From assembly GCA_035566435.1 (NCBI GenBank), contig DATMRF010000105.1:265629-329628 (forward strand): 64,000 bases of DNA, in the 5' to 3' direction. The number at the start of each line of letters is the position of its first letter. Within the stretch, counting starts at the first letter, position 1. The position numbers and the translations under genes are program-made. Of the stretch, positions 37,104 through 46,100 are shown piece by piece. Origin of the DNA: DATMRF01 sp035566435. GTDB taxonomy: Bacteria > Verrucomicrobiota > Verrucomicrobiia > Limisphaerales > UBA8199. The notes beneath the pieces were generated by a model. It saw only the letters and a list, made by a program, of their open reading frames with translations. It had not been told where the DNA came from and did not search any database.

Positions 37104-39431
37104 ATGACTTTACCTCTTAAACCGGGCCGCGCGGTGCTCCTGGCGGCCGCGAGCCTGGTTTCTCTCTCCACCCTGGCCGCGACTACCAACCTCAACCATT
37201 TCGGTTTCACCGGGCCCGAAATTTTTCCGATCGACAGTCAGATCAGCCAACTCCGTGTTGCCGACCTCGACGGCGACGGCCTGAATGACCTCATCGTCGT
37301 CAACAACGCCCGCTCGAAAATCAATCTGCTCTATAACCAAACCGGCAAGACCAACCTGACCGTCAAAACCGGCCCGGCCAACAGGCGCGAGCTCAACGAA
37401 TTGCCCCCGGACGCCCGCTTCCGTATCGAGTCAATCGCCTCAGAAAAACGCATCGCCTGCCTTGTGGTAGCCGACCTCAACGGCGACGGCCGTCCCGACA
37501 TCGCCTATTACGGGGAACCCAAAGAACTGGTCGTGCTCTACAACGAGGGTACTAATGGCTGGAGCGCGCCCAAACGTTGGCCCATCGATGATGGTCAACT
37601 TTCCCCCAACGCCCTCGCAACGGGTGACCTGAACGGCGATGGCCGCACCGACCTGCTGCTGCTGGCGGATAATTACGTCTATTTTCTCCCTCAGCAGGCG
37701 GACCACACGCTCGGGGAGCCGCGGAAAATTCCCCTGTCCGCGCCCGTGAAATCCATCCAGGTGGTGGATGTCGATGGCGATGGCCGCGGCGACTTGCTGC
37801 TCGTCAACTGGGAGGATCGCAACCCTTATCGTTTCCGCCTGCAGCAATCGGACGGACAACTCGGCCCGGAGTTCTATTTCGCCTCCGCTCCGATTCGCTC
37901 GTATTGGGCTGACAATCTCGAGCCCGTCGGCAAAACGCAGGTCATCAGCATCGCCCTTAACTCCGGCCGCGCCGCCATCTCGGAGTTTGTGCGCAAACCG
38001 TCGCAATCCCTCTCCGGCTGCTTCAGCCAGGGCCAATTCCAGGTCCTGCCGCTCAACAAAACCGATAAAGCCCGGCGCGGCCTGCTTTGGGCTGACGTAA
38101 ATGGCGACGGTTTGCCCGACCTGCTCGTCGCCGAACCCGAAAGCGGCCAAATCTCACTCTACCTGCAGGAGACCAATGGCACGCTCGCCACCCCAAAAAC
38201 CTTTCCCACTCTCGCCGGCATAACCGACCTCGCCGTTGCCGACTGGGAAGGCGACGGCCACCCGGAGATCTTCATGCTCAGCGCCGATGAACGGCAGGTG
38301 GGCGTCGCACGCCTCGACGACAAAGGCCGGCTGCCGTTCCCTACGCTCCTGCCGCTGGACGGAAAACCTCTGGTGCTCGCCGTGGGGAAATTGGACGCCA
38401 ACTCCAAACCGGTCCTCGCGGTGATCGTGGACCAGGACGGCAAACGTTCCCTCGTCACCCGCACCGCGGATGGCAGGAGCCGGAAACAAAAACTTAGCGA
38501 CAGTTTCCAATCCAACCCCACGACCCTGGCCTTTCATGACGCCGACCAGGACGGCTTGGCCGACCTGGTGGTCCTGATCCCGTACGAAAAAGTCAAAGTG
38601 CTGCGCCAGGTTCCTGGCAAGGATTTCGAGGAAATAGACGTCGCGCCCCCCGGAGGGGCCATCGAGCAGCCCTGGCTGTGCACCGCTGACATCGACGGTG
38701 ACGGCAAGCCCGAACTGTTGTTAACCCAGAAAAACTTCATCCGCGCCGTCGTTCTGAAGCAGGAGGTCGCCTCCCAGAGCTCGACCAACAAAGGCGGCTG
38801 GACGTTCAACGTGAAGGAGCAGATCAACGGGATGGCCAGCAATTCCCGGCTCGTCAGCGCCGCGCCCGTGCCCAACTGCACCAACGCCGTCTCCTCCCTC
38901 TTCCTGTTGGATGCCGAGCGCAAGGTGCTGACCCTTTGCGAGCGCGACCAGGCGGGCGTCTGGCAGGTGGTGCGCAATATTCCCTTGCCGGTGTCCGACT
39001 TCTCGAGCCTCCAGCCTATTGCGTTGGGGGGCAGTAAACCGAATGCCGTCGGATTTCTCGGCTTGAACTCGGTTGCCTGGATGGCGCTCGCCGGCCAGGC
39101 CTGGGAGTTGACCGAACTCGACGGCTATGAAACGCCCATTCGCGACGGTCACTTGAACGACGTTGTCTCCGGCGACCTCGACGACGACGGACGCAAAGAC
39201 CTCGTCTTCCTCGAAACCGCCAAGAATTACCTTGATCTGGTGATGTTCGACAAGAACCACAAGCTTGTCCCCGCCAACCGCTGGCAGGTCTTCGAAGAAC
39301 ACTCTTTCCGCGGCCGCCGCAGCGATTTGCCCGAGCCGCGTGAAGCCGTCGTCGCCGACGTCACCGGCGACGGCAAAAATGACCTTGTCGTGCTGGTCCA
39401 CGATCGGATCTTGCTCTATCCGCAGGAGTAA
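37104..39431 (+). CDS. Secreted FG-GAP/VCBS repeat beta-propeller protein
   Basis: 775 residues from the ATG at 37104 (an ATG at 37071 is also in frame), with a signal peptide ending near AAT. At least eight FG-GAP/VCBS-type repeats are visible, each with a calcium-binding DxDxDG loop: VADLDGDGLNDLIVVN, VADLNGDGRPDIAYYG, TGDLNGDGRTDLLLLA, VDVDGDGRGDLLLVN, ADVNGDGLPDLLVAE, ADIDGDGKPELLLTQ, GDLDDDGRKDLVFLE and ADVTGDGKNDLVVLV. It is an extracellular integrin-like propeller. No catalytic domain is seen. Substrate or partner unknown. Confidence 0.88.
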   Translation: MTLPLKPGRAVLLAAASLVSLSTLAATTNLNHFGFTGPEIFPIDSQISQLRVADLDGDGLNDLIVVNNARSKINLLYNQTGKTNLTVKTGPANRRELNELPPDARFRIESIASEKRIACLVVADLNGDGRPDIAYYGEPKELVVLYNEGTNGWSAPKRWPIDDGQLSPNALATGDLNGDGRTDLLLLADNYVYFLPQQADHTLGEPRKIPLSAPVKSIQVVDVDGDGRGDLLLVNWEDRNPYRFRLQQSDGQLGPEFYFASAPIRSYWADNLEPVGKTQVISIALNSGRAAISEFVRKPSQSLSGCFSQGQFQVLPLNKTDKARRGLLWADVNGDGLPDLLVAEPESGQISLYLQETNGTLATPKTFPTLAGITDLAVADWEGDGHPEIFMLSADERQVGVARLDDKGRLPFPTLLPLDGKPLVLAVGKLDANSKPVLAVIVDQDGKRSLVTRTADGRSRKQKLSDSFQSNPTTLAFHDADQDGLADLVVLIPYEKVKVLRQVPGKDFEEIDVAPPGGAIEQPWLCTADIDGDGKPELLLTQKNFIRAVVLKQEVASQSSTNKGGWTFNVKEQINGMASNSRLVSAAPVPNCTNAVSSLFLLDAERKVLTLCERDQAGVWQVVRNIPLPVSDFSSLQPIALGGSKPNAVGFLGLNSVAWMALAGQAWELTELDGYETPIRDGHLNDVVSGDLDDDGRKDLVFLETAKNYLDLVMFDKNHKLVPANRWQVFEEHSFRGRRSDLPEPREAVVADVTGDGKNDLVVLVHDRILLYPQE

Positions 39432-39626
39432 GACCGCATCGGCTCGATGCATTAACTTTAGAATACTCAGCGGTGACGCGATTCTTCTGCGCCGTGTGTA
39501 TCAGGGCGCACACTCCTGCTGTAAGAGCACTACTTTGCACTAGTTTTCACAGGCCCCTTGAACGTTTGTTCTAGACATTCTTTCTTTGCCCAGCGCCTTC
39601 CTTTGGTAAGTTTCCAGGCACATCGT

Positions 39627-41161
39627 ATGAAACCTAAGCAGTTTTTCGTGTTCCTTGCAGCGACGCTGGCGTTGGCGCGCCCGGGCGCCGGTGCTGAGTC
39701 AGACAATTCGGTTGCGACCGCCCGGTCGTCAGGCCTCTCCGGTTACAACGTCCGCGCCTACGGCGCTGCGGGTGACGGGACGAAGTTGGCAGCTCGGCCA
39801 TTAACGCCGCGATTGAGGCCTGTGCCAACGCTGGCGGCGGGACGGTGTATCTGCCGGCGGGCACGTATCTGAGCGGCAGCATTCATCTAAAGAGTTTCGT
39901 CAACTTGTACTTGGATTCCGGTGCGACCATCCTCGGCGCATCCCAAAAAATGAACGCTTACGACCCCGCCGAGCCTTTCGAAGGCACCGCTTATCAGGAC
40001 GGCGGCCACACCTATTTTCACAATAGCCTGATCTGGGGCGAGGATCTGACCAACGTCTCCGTAACGGGGCAGGGGATGATTAACGGAGGAGGCTTGACCA
40101 AGAGCGACAAGGCCGTCGGCAAAGGCGCGGTGGCGATGGGTGACAAGGCGATCGCGCTCAAGCGATGCCGTCACGTGTTGCGGAGGGACTTCTCCATCTT
40201 TCACGGCGGTCATTTAGCCGTGCTCGTCACCGGTTGCGACGATATGACGATCGATAACGTGACGATGGACACAAACCGCGATGGGTTGGACATCGACTGC
40301 TGCCGCAACGTCATGGTCTCAAATTGCCGCATCAATTCCCCCTACGACGACGCGCTTTGCCCGAAGAGCACCGATGCGCTGGGTAAGCCGGTCATCACTG
40401 AAAATCTGACCATTGTGAATTGCCAGGTGTCCGGTTTCGAGGAAGGCACGTTGCTGGACGGCACCATGAAGCCGAGCCGGGTGAAAAACGGCCGGCTCAA
40501 GTTCGGTACGGAATCGAATGGCGGCTTTCGCAATGTGACCGTGGCCAACTGCACCTTCCGCGGGTGCCGCGGACTCGCGCTCGAGGAGGTGGACGGCGGC
40601 ATTATGGAGAACATCACGATCAACAACATTACCATGATGGAAGTGGCTCAGTACCCGATTTACATCACCCTGGGACAACGGAATCGCGGCCCGGAAGGCA
40701 CCCCTATCGGCAAAGTGAGGAACATCCTTATCTCCAATGTGGTCGCATCCGGCATTGAGCCGATGAGTGGAATCCAGATTACGGGCCTCCCCGGCAGCGA
40801 TGTCGAAGATGTGCGGCTGGAGAACATCCGGCTCAGCTTCACTGGAGGAGGCACCAAAGAGAATGCGGCTCGCGTGCCGCCTGAGCTGGACAAGGGCTAC
40901 CCCGAGCCCGGCAAAATCGGCGTGATGCCCGCTTACGGAGTGTTCGCCCGGCACGTGAGCGGTCTCGAATTGGCAAACCTCCGGCTGAGTTTCGAAAAGG
41001 AAGACCTTCGTCCGGCGATGGCCTGCTTTGATGTGGACGGCCTCGAGATCGACAACTTCAAGGCCCAGGTGGCCGACGGCGTTTCGGTCGCCCGGTTCGA
41101 AGGGGTCAAGGGCTTGGTGGTGAGGAACTCGCCGGTGTTGGATGGAATAGTCGCAAAATAG
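39627..41161 (+). pseudogene. GH28 polygalacturonase-like gene, frameshifted near the start
   Basis: The signal peptide and first motif (SGYNVRAYGAAGDGTK) are read in one frame from the ATG at 39627. The rest (AINAAIEACANAGGGTVYLPAGTYLSGSIHLKS ... ) is in another frame. One base is missing near 39789-39790: restoring an A turns TTG-GC into TTG-GAC, giving KLDSSAINAAI, as expected in GH28. The full length then becomes 1536 bases, 511 codons. The catalytic-region words DGLDIDCCRNVMVSNCRI and SPYDDALC with Asp residues, and GSVTGQG-like NVSVTGQGMINGGG, are intact. Either a recent mutation or a sequencing error. The downstream frame alone could express 438 residues, without its signal. Confidence 0.85.
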
Positions 41162-41204
41162 CTGCCAGGTCAAACGCGCACCCAAGTTACAACCGAAGGA
41201 ATGT

Positions 41205-41260
41205 GACCGCGGATCCCGTTTCTTCTATCCCCGCCATCCGCGAAATCCGCAGTAAAGAAC
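41205..41260. repeat. CCGCGGATC-type repeat upstream of the GalU-like gene
   Basis: GACCGCGGATC (41205 on) and CATCCGCGAAATCCGCAG (41236 on) are opposite-facing copies of the CGCGGAT word. The same word repeats in tandem at 63602-63627. It is a short dispersed repeat with no visible gene function. Confidence 0.5.
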
Positions 41261-41363
41261 TGAATCGGGCGATTTCCTGGCGCGCCGCAAGTTGCTCATG
41301 GTTGACTGGTGGGCGGCGTTCTGCAAGGCTGCGTGCGTCAAGCGCAAACCATAAACCGATGCC

Positions 41364-42209
41364 GTGGAAATCAAAAAAGCCATTATCACCGCCGCCGGCA
41401 AATCACAGCGAACGCTCCCCTTACAGACCTTGGTGGACCGCGACGGGGTTACCAAGACCGCCCTGCGCATCCTGATCGAGGAAATTCTCTCCGCTGGCAT
41501 CCAGGAGATCTGTGTCGTGGTTTCGCCAGGGGATCAGGCGGGCTATGCCGCGGCGGCGGGCGGGCAGGGCGGGCGTTTGCATTTCGTCGAACAGAGCGCG
41601 CCGCGCGGCTACGGCCATGCGGTCTGTTGCGCGCGCGAATTCGCCGGCAGGGAGCCGTTCCTGCTGCTGGTCGGCGACCATCTCTACGTCAGCGGCGGCC
41701 AGAAGCGATGCGCGCAACAGTTGGTGGAGGTGGCCGCGGCGGAACACTCCGCAGTGTCAGCGGTGCAGGCAACGTACGAAAGCAAGCTGCCCTACTACGG
41801 CGCGGTGGGCGGACACCTTGTGGCGGCGCGAAAGGGATTGTACGAGATCTCTCAGGTAGTCGAAAAGCCGACTCCGACGGAAGCGGAGCAGAAGCTGATC
41901 GTCCCCGGGCTGCGGGCCGGGCATTATCTTTGTTTTTTCGGCATGCATGTCTTGACCCCGGCGGTGATGGACCTGCTGGGGGAGGAAATTGGCCGCAGCG
42001 ACAGCCGGAGCGTTCACCTCACCACAGCGTTGGGCAAACTAGCAAACCGCGAGCGATACCTCGCTTGCGAGCTGTCCGGACGCCGCTATGACATCGGCGT
42101 AAAGTATGGGTTGCTTATCGCCCAGCTTGCGCTGGCGCTCGATGGCGAGGACCGCGAAGAGGTCTTGAGCGGGCTGGTGGAGTTGTTTGCACGCCGGGAA
42201 ATGAAGTAA
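41364..42209 (+). CDS. GalU-like nucleotidyltransferase
   Basis: 281 residues, start GTG at 41364. A sugar-1-phosphate nucleotidyltransferase of the UTP-glucose-1-phosphate uridylyltransferase (GalU) group: AIITAAGKSQRTLPLQTLVD in the position of the G-rich nucleotide loop, LRILIEEILSAGIQEICVVVS, VEQSAPRGYGHAVCCARE, and the metal-site region LLLVGDHLY and VHLTTALG. The loop reads AAGKSQRTLP, a variant of GxGTRxLP. It lies 12 bases before the 112-residue gene and in the same operon as the kinase-pyrophosphorylase fusion, which suggests work on the same sugar nucleotide pool. Confidence 0.85.
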   Translation: MEIKKAIITAAGKSQRTLPLQTLVDRDGVTKTALRILIEEILSAGIQEICVVVSPGDQAGYAAAAGGQGGRLHFVEQSAPRGYGHAVCCAREFAGREPFLLLVGDHLYVSGGQKRCAQQLVEVAAAEHSAVSAVQATYESKLPYYGAVGGHLVAARKGLYEISQVVEKPTPTEAEQKLIVPGLRAGHYLCFFGMHVLTPAVMDLLGEEIGRSDSRSVHLTTALGKLANRERYLACELSGRRYDIGVKYGLLIAQLALALDGEDREEVLSGLVELFARREMK

Positions 42210-42221
42210 CGGAGCCCCTTT

Positions 42222-42560
42222 ATGACTAAATACGTTTCGCTGCCCTATAACAAAAAACTCAACCTGCTCAGGGAGCACAGCATGGGTTGCGATTGGCCGG
42301 ACCTCGACCAGGAGCATTGGTGCTTGCATTGTGAGCAGAAGTTCGACGGCCATGCAGCTCGTGTCTGGGAGGATGAGGACGGGTCGTTATGGCTTGAATG
42401 TGGCACGCCGGATTGCGACGGCTCGCCGATCGATTGGGCGCCATATCCGTGGTGGGATCCAAAACACCCGGCAACTAAAGCTTACTTAAAGAAATCCAAA
42501 CCGGACGGCAAGACCCGCCGCAGCAAAAAAAGCAACGGGCCAGATGATGTGCCGTTTTGA
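42222..42560 (+). CDS. Small zinc-ribbon-like protein of unknown function
   Basis: 112 residues, not recognised as a named family. Four cysteines form two pairs, WCLHCEQKF and ECGTPDCDGSP, the pattern of a treble-clef or zinc ribbon. It is rich in Trp, Asp and Tyr (DWAPYPWWDP) and ends in a basic then acidic tail. It lies 12 bases after the GalU-like gene and its TGA overlaps the TTG start of the fusion gene by 4 bases. Translational coupling makes an accessory role in that operon plausible. Confidence 0.75.
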   Translation: MTKYVSLPYNKKLNLLREHSMGCDWPDLDQEHWCLHCEQKFDGHAARVWEDEDGSLWLECGTPDCDGSPIDWAPYPWWDPKHPATKAYLKKSKPDGKTRRSKKSNGPDDVPF

Positions 42561-45500
42561 GCGCTCCCCCCAATATGTCCCGTCTGCAGCGCATTATTAC
42601 CGCGACGGACCCTCACGAAAGGAATCAATCGCTGGACGGCGTCTGCAGCGGGCTTTCGCCGGACGACTTAGCAAGCGAGTGTGCGGACCTGGATTCTTTC
42701 CGCCGCCGTAGCGAAAACCTGTACGAACGCGTCCGGGCTCTGTTTTTCCTCTACGCGATCCACCGCTTCCACCTGCCCCAAAAGCTCCAGAGCGGAACGA
42801 CGACCTCCGCGAGCGATTCACACATCACACACCTGTCCGCCGAAGCCTCGGCGAAGGCCGATCACGCGTCACGTTCCCCCGGTCACCCATCACGTTCCCT
42901 CATCCCTTTTAAGGGCTACGAGCATCTGCTGCAACGGCGTTTCGAAGAGGCCATCGATCAGTTTCTCGCCGTTCAAGCGGCGGAAGGCCCGAGCGATGCC
43001 ATCTCCAGCGCGCTCGCGGCGGCCTATCACCGCCTGGGCTTCCAGACGCTCGCCGACCAGGTGCGCCGCAGCGTCCGCTCGGTGCGGGGCAACCAATGGA
43101 TGTTTCGCATGGGCCACCCCGCGGACCAGCCGTTGCGCCTCAGGCCCGAGTTGCTGAAGCCAAGTGCGGTCGATGGCACTTTCCCTATCCTGCGCGAGTG
43201 CACGCCGGTGCGCATGGACCTCACTCACTGTGGTTGGAGCGATATCTTCTTCCTGGGGATGGATTTTCCCGAAGGCGCCAAAGTCCTGAACGTCTCGATC
43301 GATTTGGGGGTGCATGGCCAGGACGACGCGCCTCGGCCTCCGGTCGAAGCCTATTTGCGCGCGATCGAAGAACCGCTGCTGCGGCTGGTCAGCGTTGATC
43401 TCGGGGCGTCCGCGGATATTACCAACCTCGCCGAGGTATTCGATTTCGCGAAGGACTACCTCGGCTTGCTGAAGGCGGCGGTGATTGCTTCCGGCGTCGT
43501 GCCGCCGGGCATCGAGGGTTCGGGCCAAAGCCTCGCTGAACTGCTGGCACGCTTGGCCGGACCCGGCCGCGGGCTGGAGCTCATCAGCAACGTCAACAAT
43601 ATCCCCAAGGGTTCGCGTCTTGCGGTCTCGACGACTCTCTTGGCCGCACTGGTGAGCGTGTGCATGCGGGCCACCGGCCAGGCCGCGTCGCTGACCGGCC
43701 AGTTGCAGGAACACGAACGCCGCCTGGTGCTCGCGCGCGCGCTTTTGGGCGAATGGCTGGGCGGTTCCGGGGGCGGTTGGCAGGATTCCGGCGGGGTCTG
43801 GCCCGGGATGAAGCTGATTGAAGGCGTCCTGGCGACTCAGGGGGACCCGGAACTGGGGATCAGTCGCGGCCGGCTCATGCCCCAGCACAGGATTCTGGAT
43901 GGCGCCGCTGCCGCGCCCGAGACGCGACGCAAACTGCAGGACAGCTTGGTCCTGGTCCATGGCGGCATGGCGCAGAATGTCGGGCCGATTCTCGAAATGG
44001 TCACGGAGAAGTACCTGTTGCGTTCCGGGGCGGAATGGAAGGCGCGCCAGAGCATGCTGGCCATCCTGGATGAAATCCTGGCCGCTCTGCGCGAGGGCAA
44101 CGTGCAACGCATCGGTGCGGCGACCACCCGCAACTTCCAGCAGCCGATCCAGGCCATCATTCCCTGGGCGACGAACCACTTTACCGAAACCCTAATTGGC
44201 CGGGTGCGCGCGGAGTTCCGCGACGCGTTCTGGGGATTCTGGATGCTGGGCGGCATGTCTGGGGGCGGAATGGGTTTCATCTTTGCTCCGGAAAAAAAAG
44301 CAGCCGCCCAGGGACGTTTGCAGGAACTCATGTCGGAAATCAAACACGAACTCCAGGACGCGTTGCCGTTCGCGATGGAACCGGTCGTGTATGATTTCGC
44401 TATCAACGAGCGCGGCACCTTCGCCGAGTTGCTGCAAGAGGGTCCGGCGTTGATGCCGCCGGCTTATTACACGCTCACCGTGCCGGCGCTGCTGCGCCAG
44501 GAGCGCCGTGAGCTTTCGTCGCTGCGCCGCGCCGAGCTCGATAAATTTGGCGCCGCCTGCCGCACGCAACCGGAGTTGCGAGGGGTCGTGCAAGACCTTT
44601 TCGACGTGATGCTGCCGCGCGGCAAGGCGGAATCCGCCAGCAATTGTTCTCTTTCCGCATTACTGGAGCAGCATGGCTTCGACCGCGTGCAGCATGAACA
44701 GATCCGCACCGACCTCAAGGCGAGCCGCATTGGGCTGGCCCAAAACCGCCTGTCCACCAGTACGGTCATCGAAGACGTCAAGGATGGCGACGTTGACGAC
44801 GCTTTTGAGATCAAATCTGCAGGTCCGGATTTCAAAGCTCTCGGGCTGAGCGCGCTCAAGAACGGCGAAGTGGCGGTGGTGACGCTGGCCGCCGGCGCCG
44901 GCAGCCGGTGGACTCAGGGCGCGGGCGTGGTAAAGGCGCTGCATCCGTTTTGCAAATTGGCCGGGCGCCATCGCACGTTCGTGGAGACTCACCTGGCCAA
45001 GAGCCGCCGCCTTTCGCGCCAGGCCGGCGCCGCCATTCCGCACATTTTCACGACGAGTTATCTCACGCACGCCCCGACGGAGCAGTTTCTGGCGCGCCAA
45101 CAGGATTACGGCTACGAAGGCCCGCTGCTCCTTTCTCAGGGCAAAGCAGTCGGGTTGCGCCTGATCCCTACGGTGCGCGACCTTCGGTTCATGTGGGAGG
45201 AGATGTCGCAACAAATCCTCGATGAACAGCAGCAAAAGGTCCGTGACAGCCTCCGCCATGCGCTGGTCAACTGGGCCCGCAATACCGGTGAGGCCAGCGA
45301 TTACACTGATAACGTGTCGCTCCAATGCCTTCATCCCGTCGGCCACTGGTACGAGGTCCCCAATCTGATGCGCAACGGCGTCCTCTCGCAACTGTTGGCC
45401 GAACGTCCGCAACTTCGGTATTTACTGCTCCATAACATCGATACGCTCGGCGCCGATGTGGACCCGGCGCTCTTGGGTCTTCACATCCGCAGCGGTTCTT

Positions 45501-45997
45501 GCCTCACTTTTGAGGTTATTACCCGACGGCTCGAAGACCGCGGCGGCGGCCTGGCGCGCGTCAACGGCCGCGTGCGGCTCGTCGAGGGGCTTGCGATGCC
45601 GCGCGAGGAGACGGAATTCGCCCTGAGCTATTACAACTCCAATACTTGTTGGATCGACCTGGATAAGCTGCTGGCGGTGTTTTCCCTTAGCCGTGACGAT
45701 TTACACGATGAAGGAAAGGTCACCGCCGCCATCCGGCAGCTCGCCGCCAGGATGCCTACGTACATCACGCTTAAAGAGGTCAAAAAGCGTTGGGGCCACG
45801 GCCAGGAGGACATCTTCCCCGTCACCCAGTTCGAGAAGCTCTGGGTGGACATGACGGCCCTGCCGGAGGTCGATTCGCAATTTGTGGTCGTCCCGCGCCT
45901 GCGAGGCCAGCAGTTGAAAGATCAGGCCCAACTCGACGGCTGGCTGCGCGACGGTTCCGCGGCCTACGTCGAGAGCCTTTGTGAGTGGAGCCCCTAA
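42557..45997 (+). CDS. Fusion of a fucokinase-like GHMP sugar kinase and a UDPGP-type pyrophosphorylase
   Basis: 1146 residues. Residues 1-200 are helical with a short TPR-like part and a low-complexity insert (80-117). Residues about 215-640 are a GHMP kinase of the fucokinase kind: VRMDLTHCGWSD (218-229), EGAKVLNVSIDLGVHG, IPKGSRLAVSTT (349-360, phosphate loop), GGWQDSGGVWPG (406-417) and LGGMSGGGMGF (564-574). Residues about 770-1110 match UDPGP: VVTLAAGAGSRW (774-785), HPVGHWYEVPNLMRNG (926-941), HNIDTLGADVD (959-969), GGLARVNGRVRLVE and YNSNTCWIDL (1026-1035). Kinase first, pyrophosphorylase second is the reverse of bacterial FKP. It would make a sugar 1-phosphate, then the nucleotide sugar. 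Start TTG at 42557 overlaps the upstream stop; an ATG at 42575 is possible. Confidence 0.88.
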   Translation: MSAPPNMSRLQRIITATDPHERNQSLDGVCSGLSPDDLASECADLDSFRRRSENLYERVRALFFLYAIHRFHLPQKLQSGTTTSASDSHITHLSAEASAKADHASRSPGHPSRSLIPFKGYEHLLQRRFEEAIDQFLAVQAAEGPSDAISSALAAAYHRLGFQTLADQVRRSVRSVRGNQWMFRMGHPADQPLRLRPELLKPSAVDGTFPILRECTPVRMDLTHCGWSDIFFLGMDFPEGAKVLNVSIDLGVHGQDDAPRPPVEAYLRAIEEPLLRLVSVDLGASADITNLAEVFDFAKDYLGLLKAAVIASGVVPPGIEGSGQSLAELLARLAGPGRGLELISNVNNIPKGSRLAVSTTLLAALVSVCMRATGQAASLTGQLQEHERRLVLARALLGEWLGGSGGGWQDSGGVWPGMKLIEGVLATQGDPELGISRGRLMPQHRILDGAAAAPETRRKLQDSLVLVHGGMAQNVGPILEMVTEKYLLRSGAEWKARQSMLAILDEILAALREGNVQRIGAATTRNFQQPIQAIIPWATNHFTETLIGRVRAEFRDAFWGFWMLGGMSGGGMGFIFAPEKKAAAQGRLQELMSEIKHELQDALPFAMEPVVYDFAINERGTFAELLQEGPALMPPAYYTLTVPALLRQERRELSSLRRAELDKFGAACRTQPELRGVVQDLFDVMLPRGKAESASNCSLSALLEQHGFDRVQHEQIRTDLKASRIGLAQNRLSTSTVIEDVKDGDVDDAFEIKSAGPDFKALGLSALKNGEVAVVTLAAGAGSRWTQGAGVVKALHPFCKLAGRHRTFVETHLAKSRRLSRQAGAAIPHIFTTSYLTHAPTEQFLARQQDYGYEGPLLLSQGKAVGLRLIPTVRDLRFMWEEMSQQILDEQQQKVRDSLRHALVNWARNTGEASDYTDNVSLQCLHPVGHWYEVPNLMRNGVLSQLLAERPQLRYLLLHNIDTLGADVDPALLGLHIRSGSCLTFEVITRRLEDRGGGLARVNGRVRLVEGLAMPREETEFALSYYNSNTCWIDLDKLLAVFSLSRDDLHDEGKVTAAIRQLAARMPTYITLKEVKKRWGHGQEDIFPVTQFEKLWVDMTALPEVDSQFVVVPRLRGQQLKDQAQLDGWLRDGSAAYVESLCEWSP
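42820..42892. repeat. Repeat-like low-complexity insert inside the kinase fusion gene
   Basis: The region contains TCCGCCGAAGCCTCGGCGAA, an AAGC-looped inverted repeat (CGCCGA / TCGGCG), followed by several CATCACG/GTCACG words. It encodes HLSAEASAKADHASRSPGHP in frame. The composition is like intergenic repeats of this genome, and the segment lies between helical regions at the N-terminus. Confidence 0.5.
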
Positions 45998-46100
45998 GGT
46001 GCGGAGGGCGCACGACCGATTTCCTCGTCCTGTAGCCAATGTTTTCCAGTGTCTTGGGAGAAAGCGCATATTCCTCGAAATATATTGCAACTGCTGGCGG

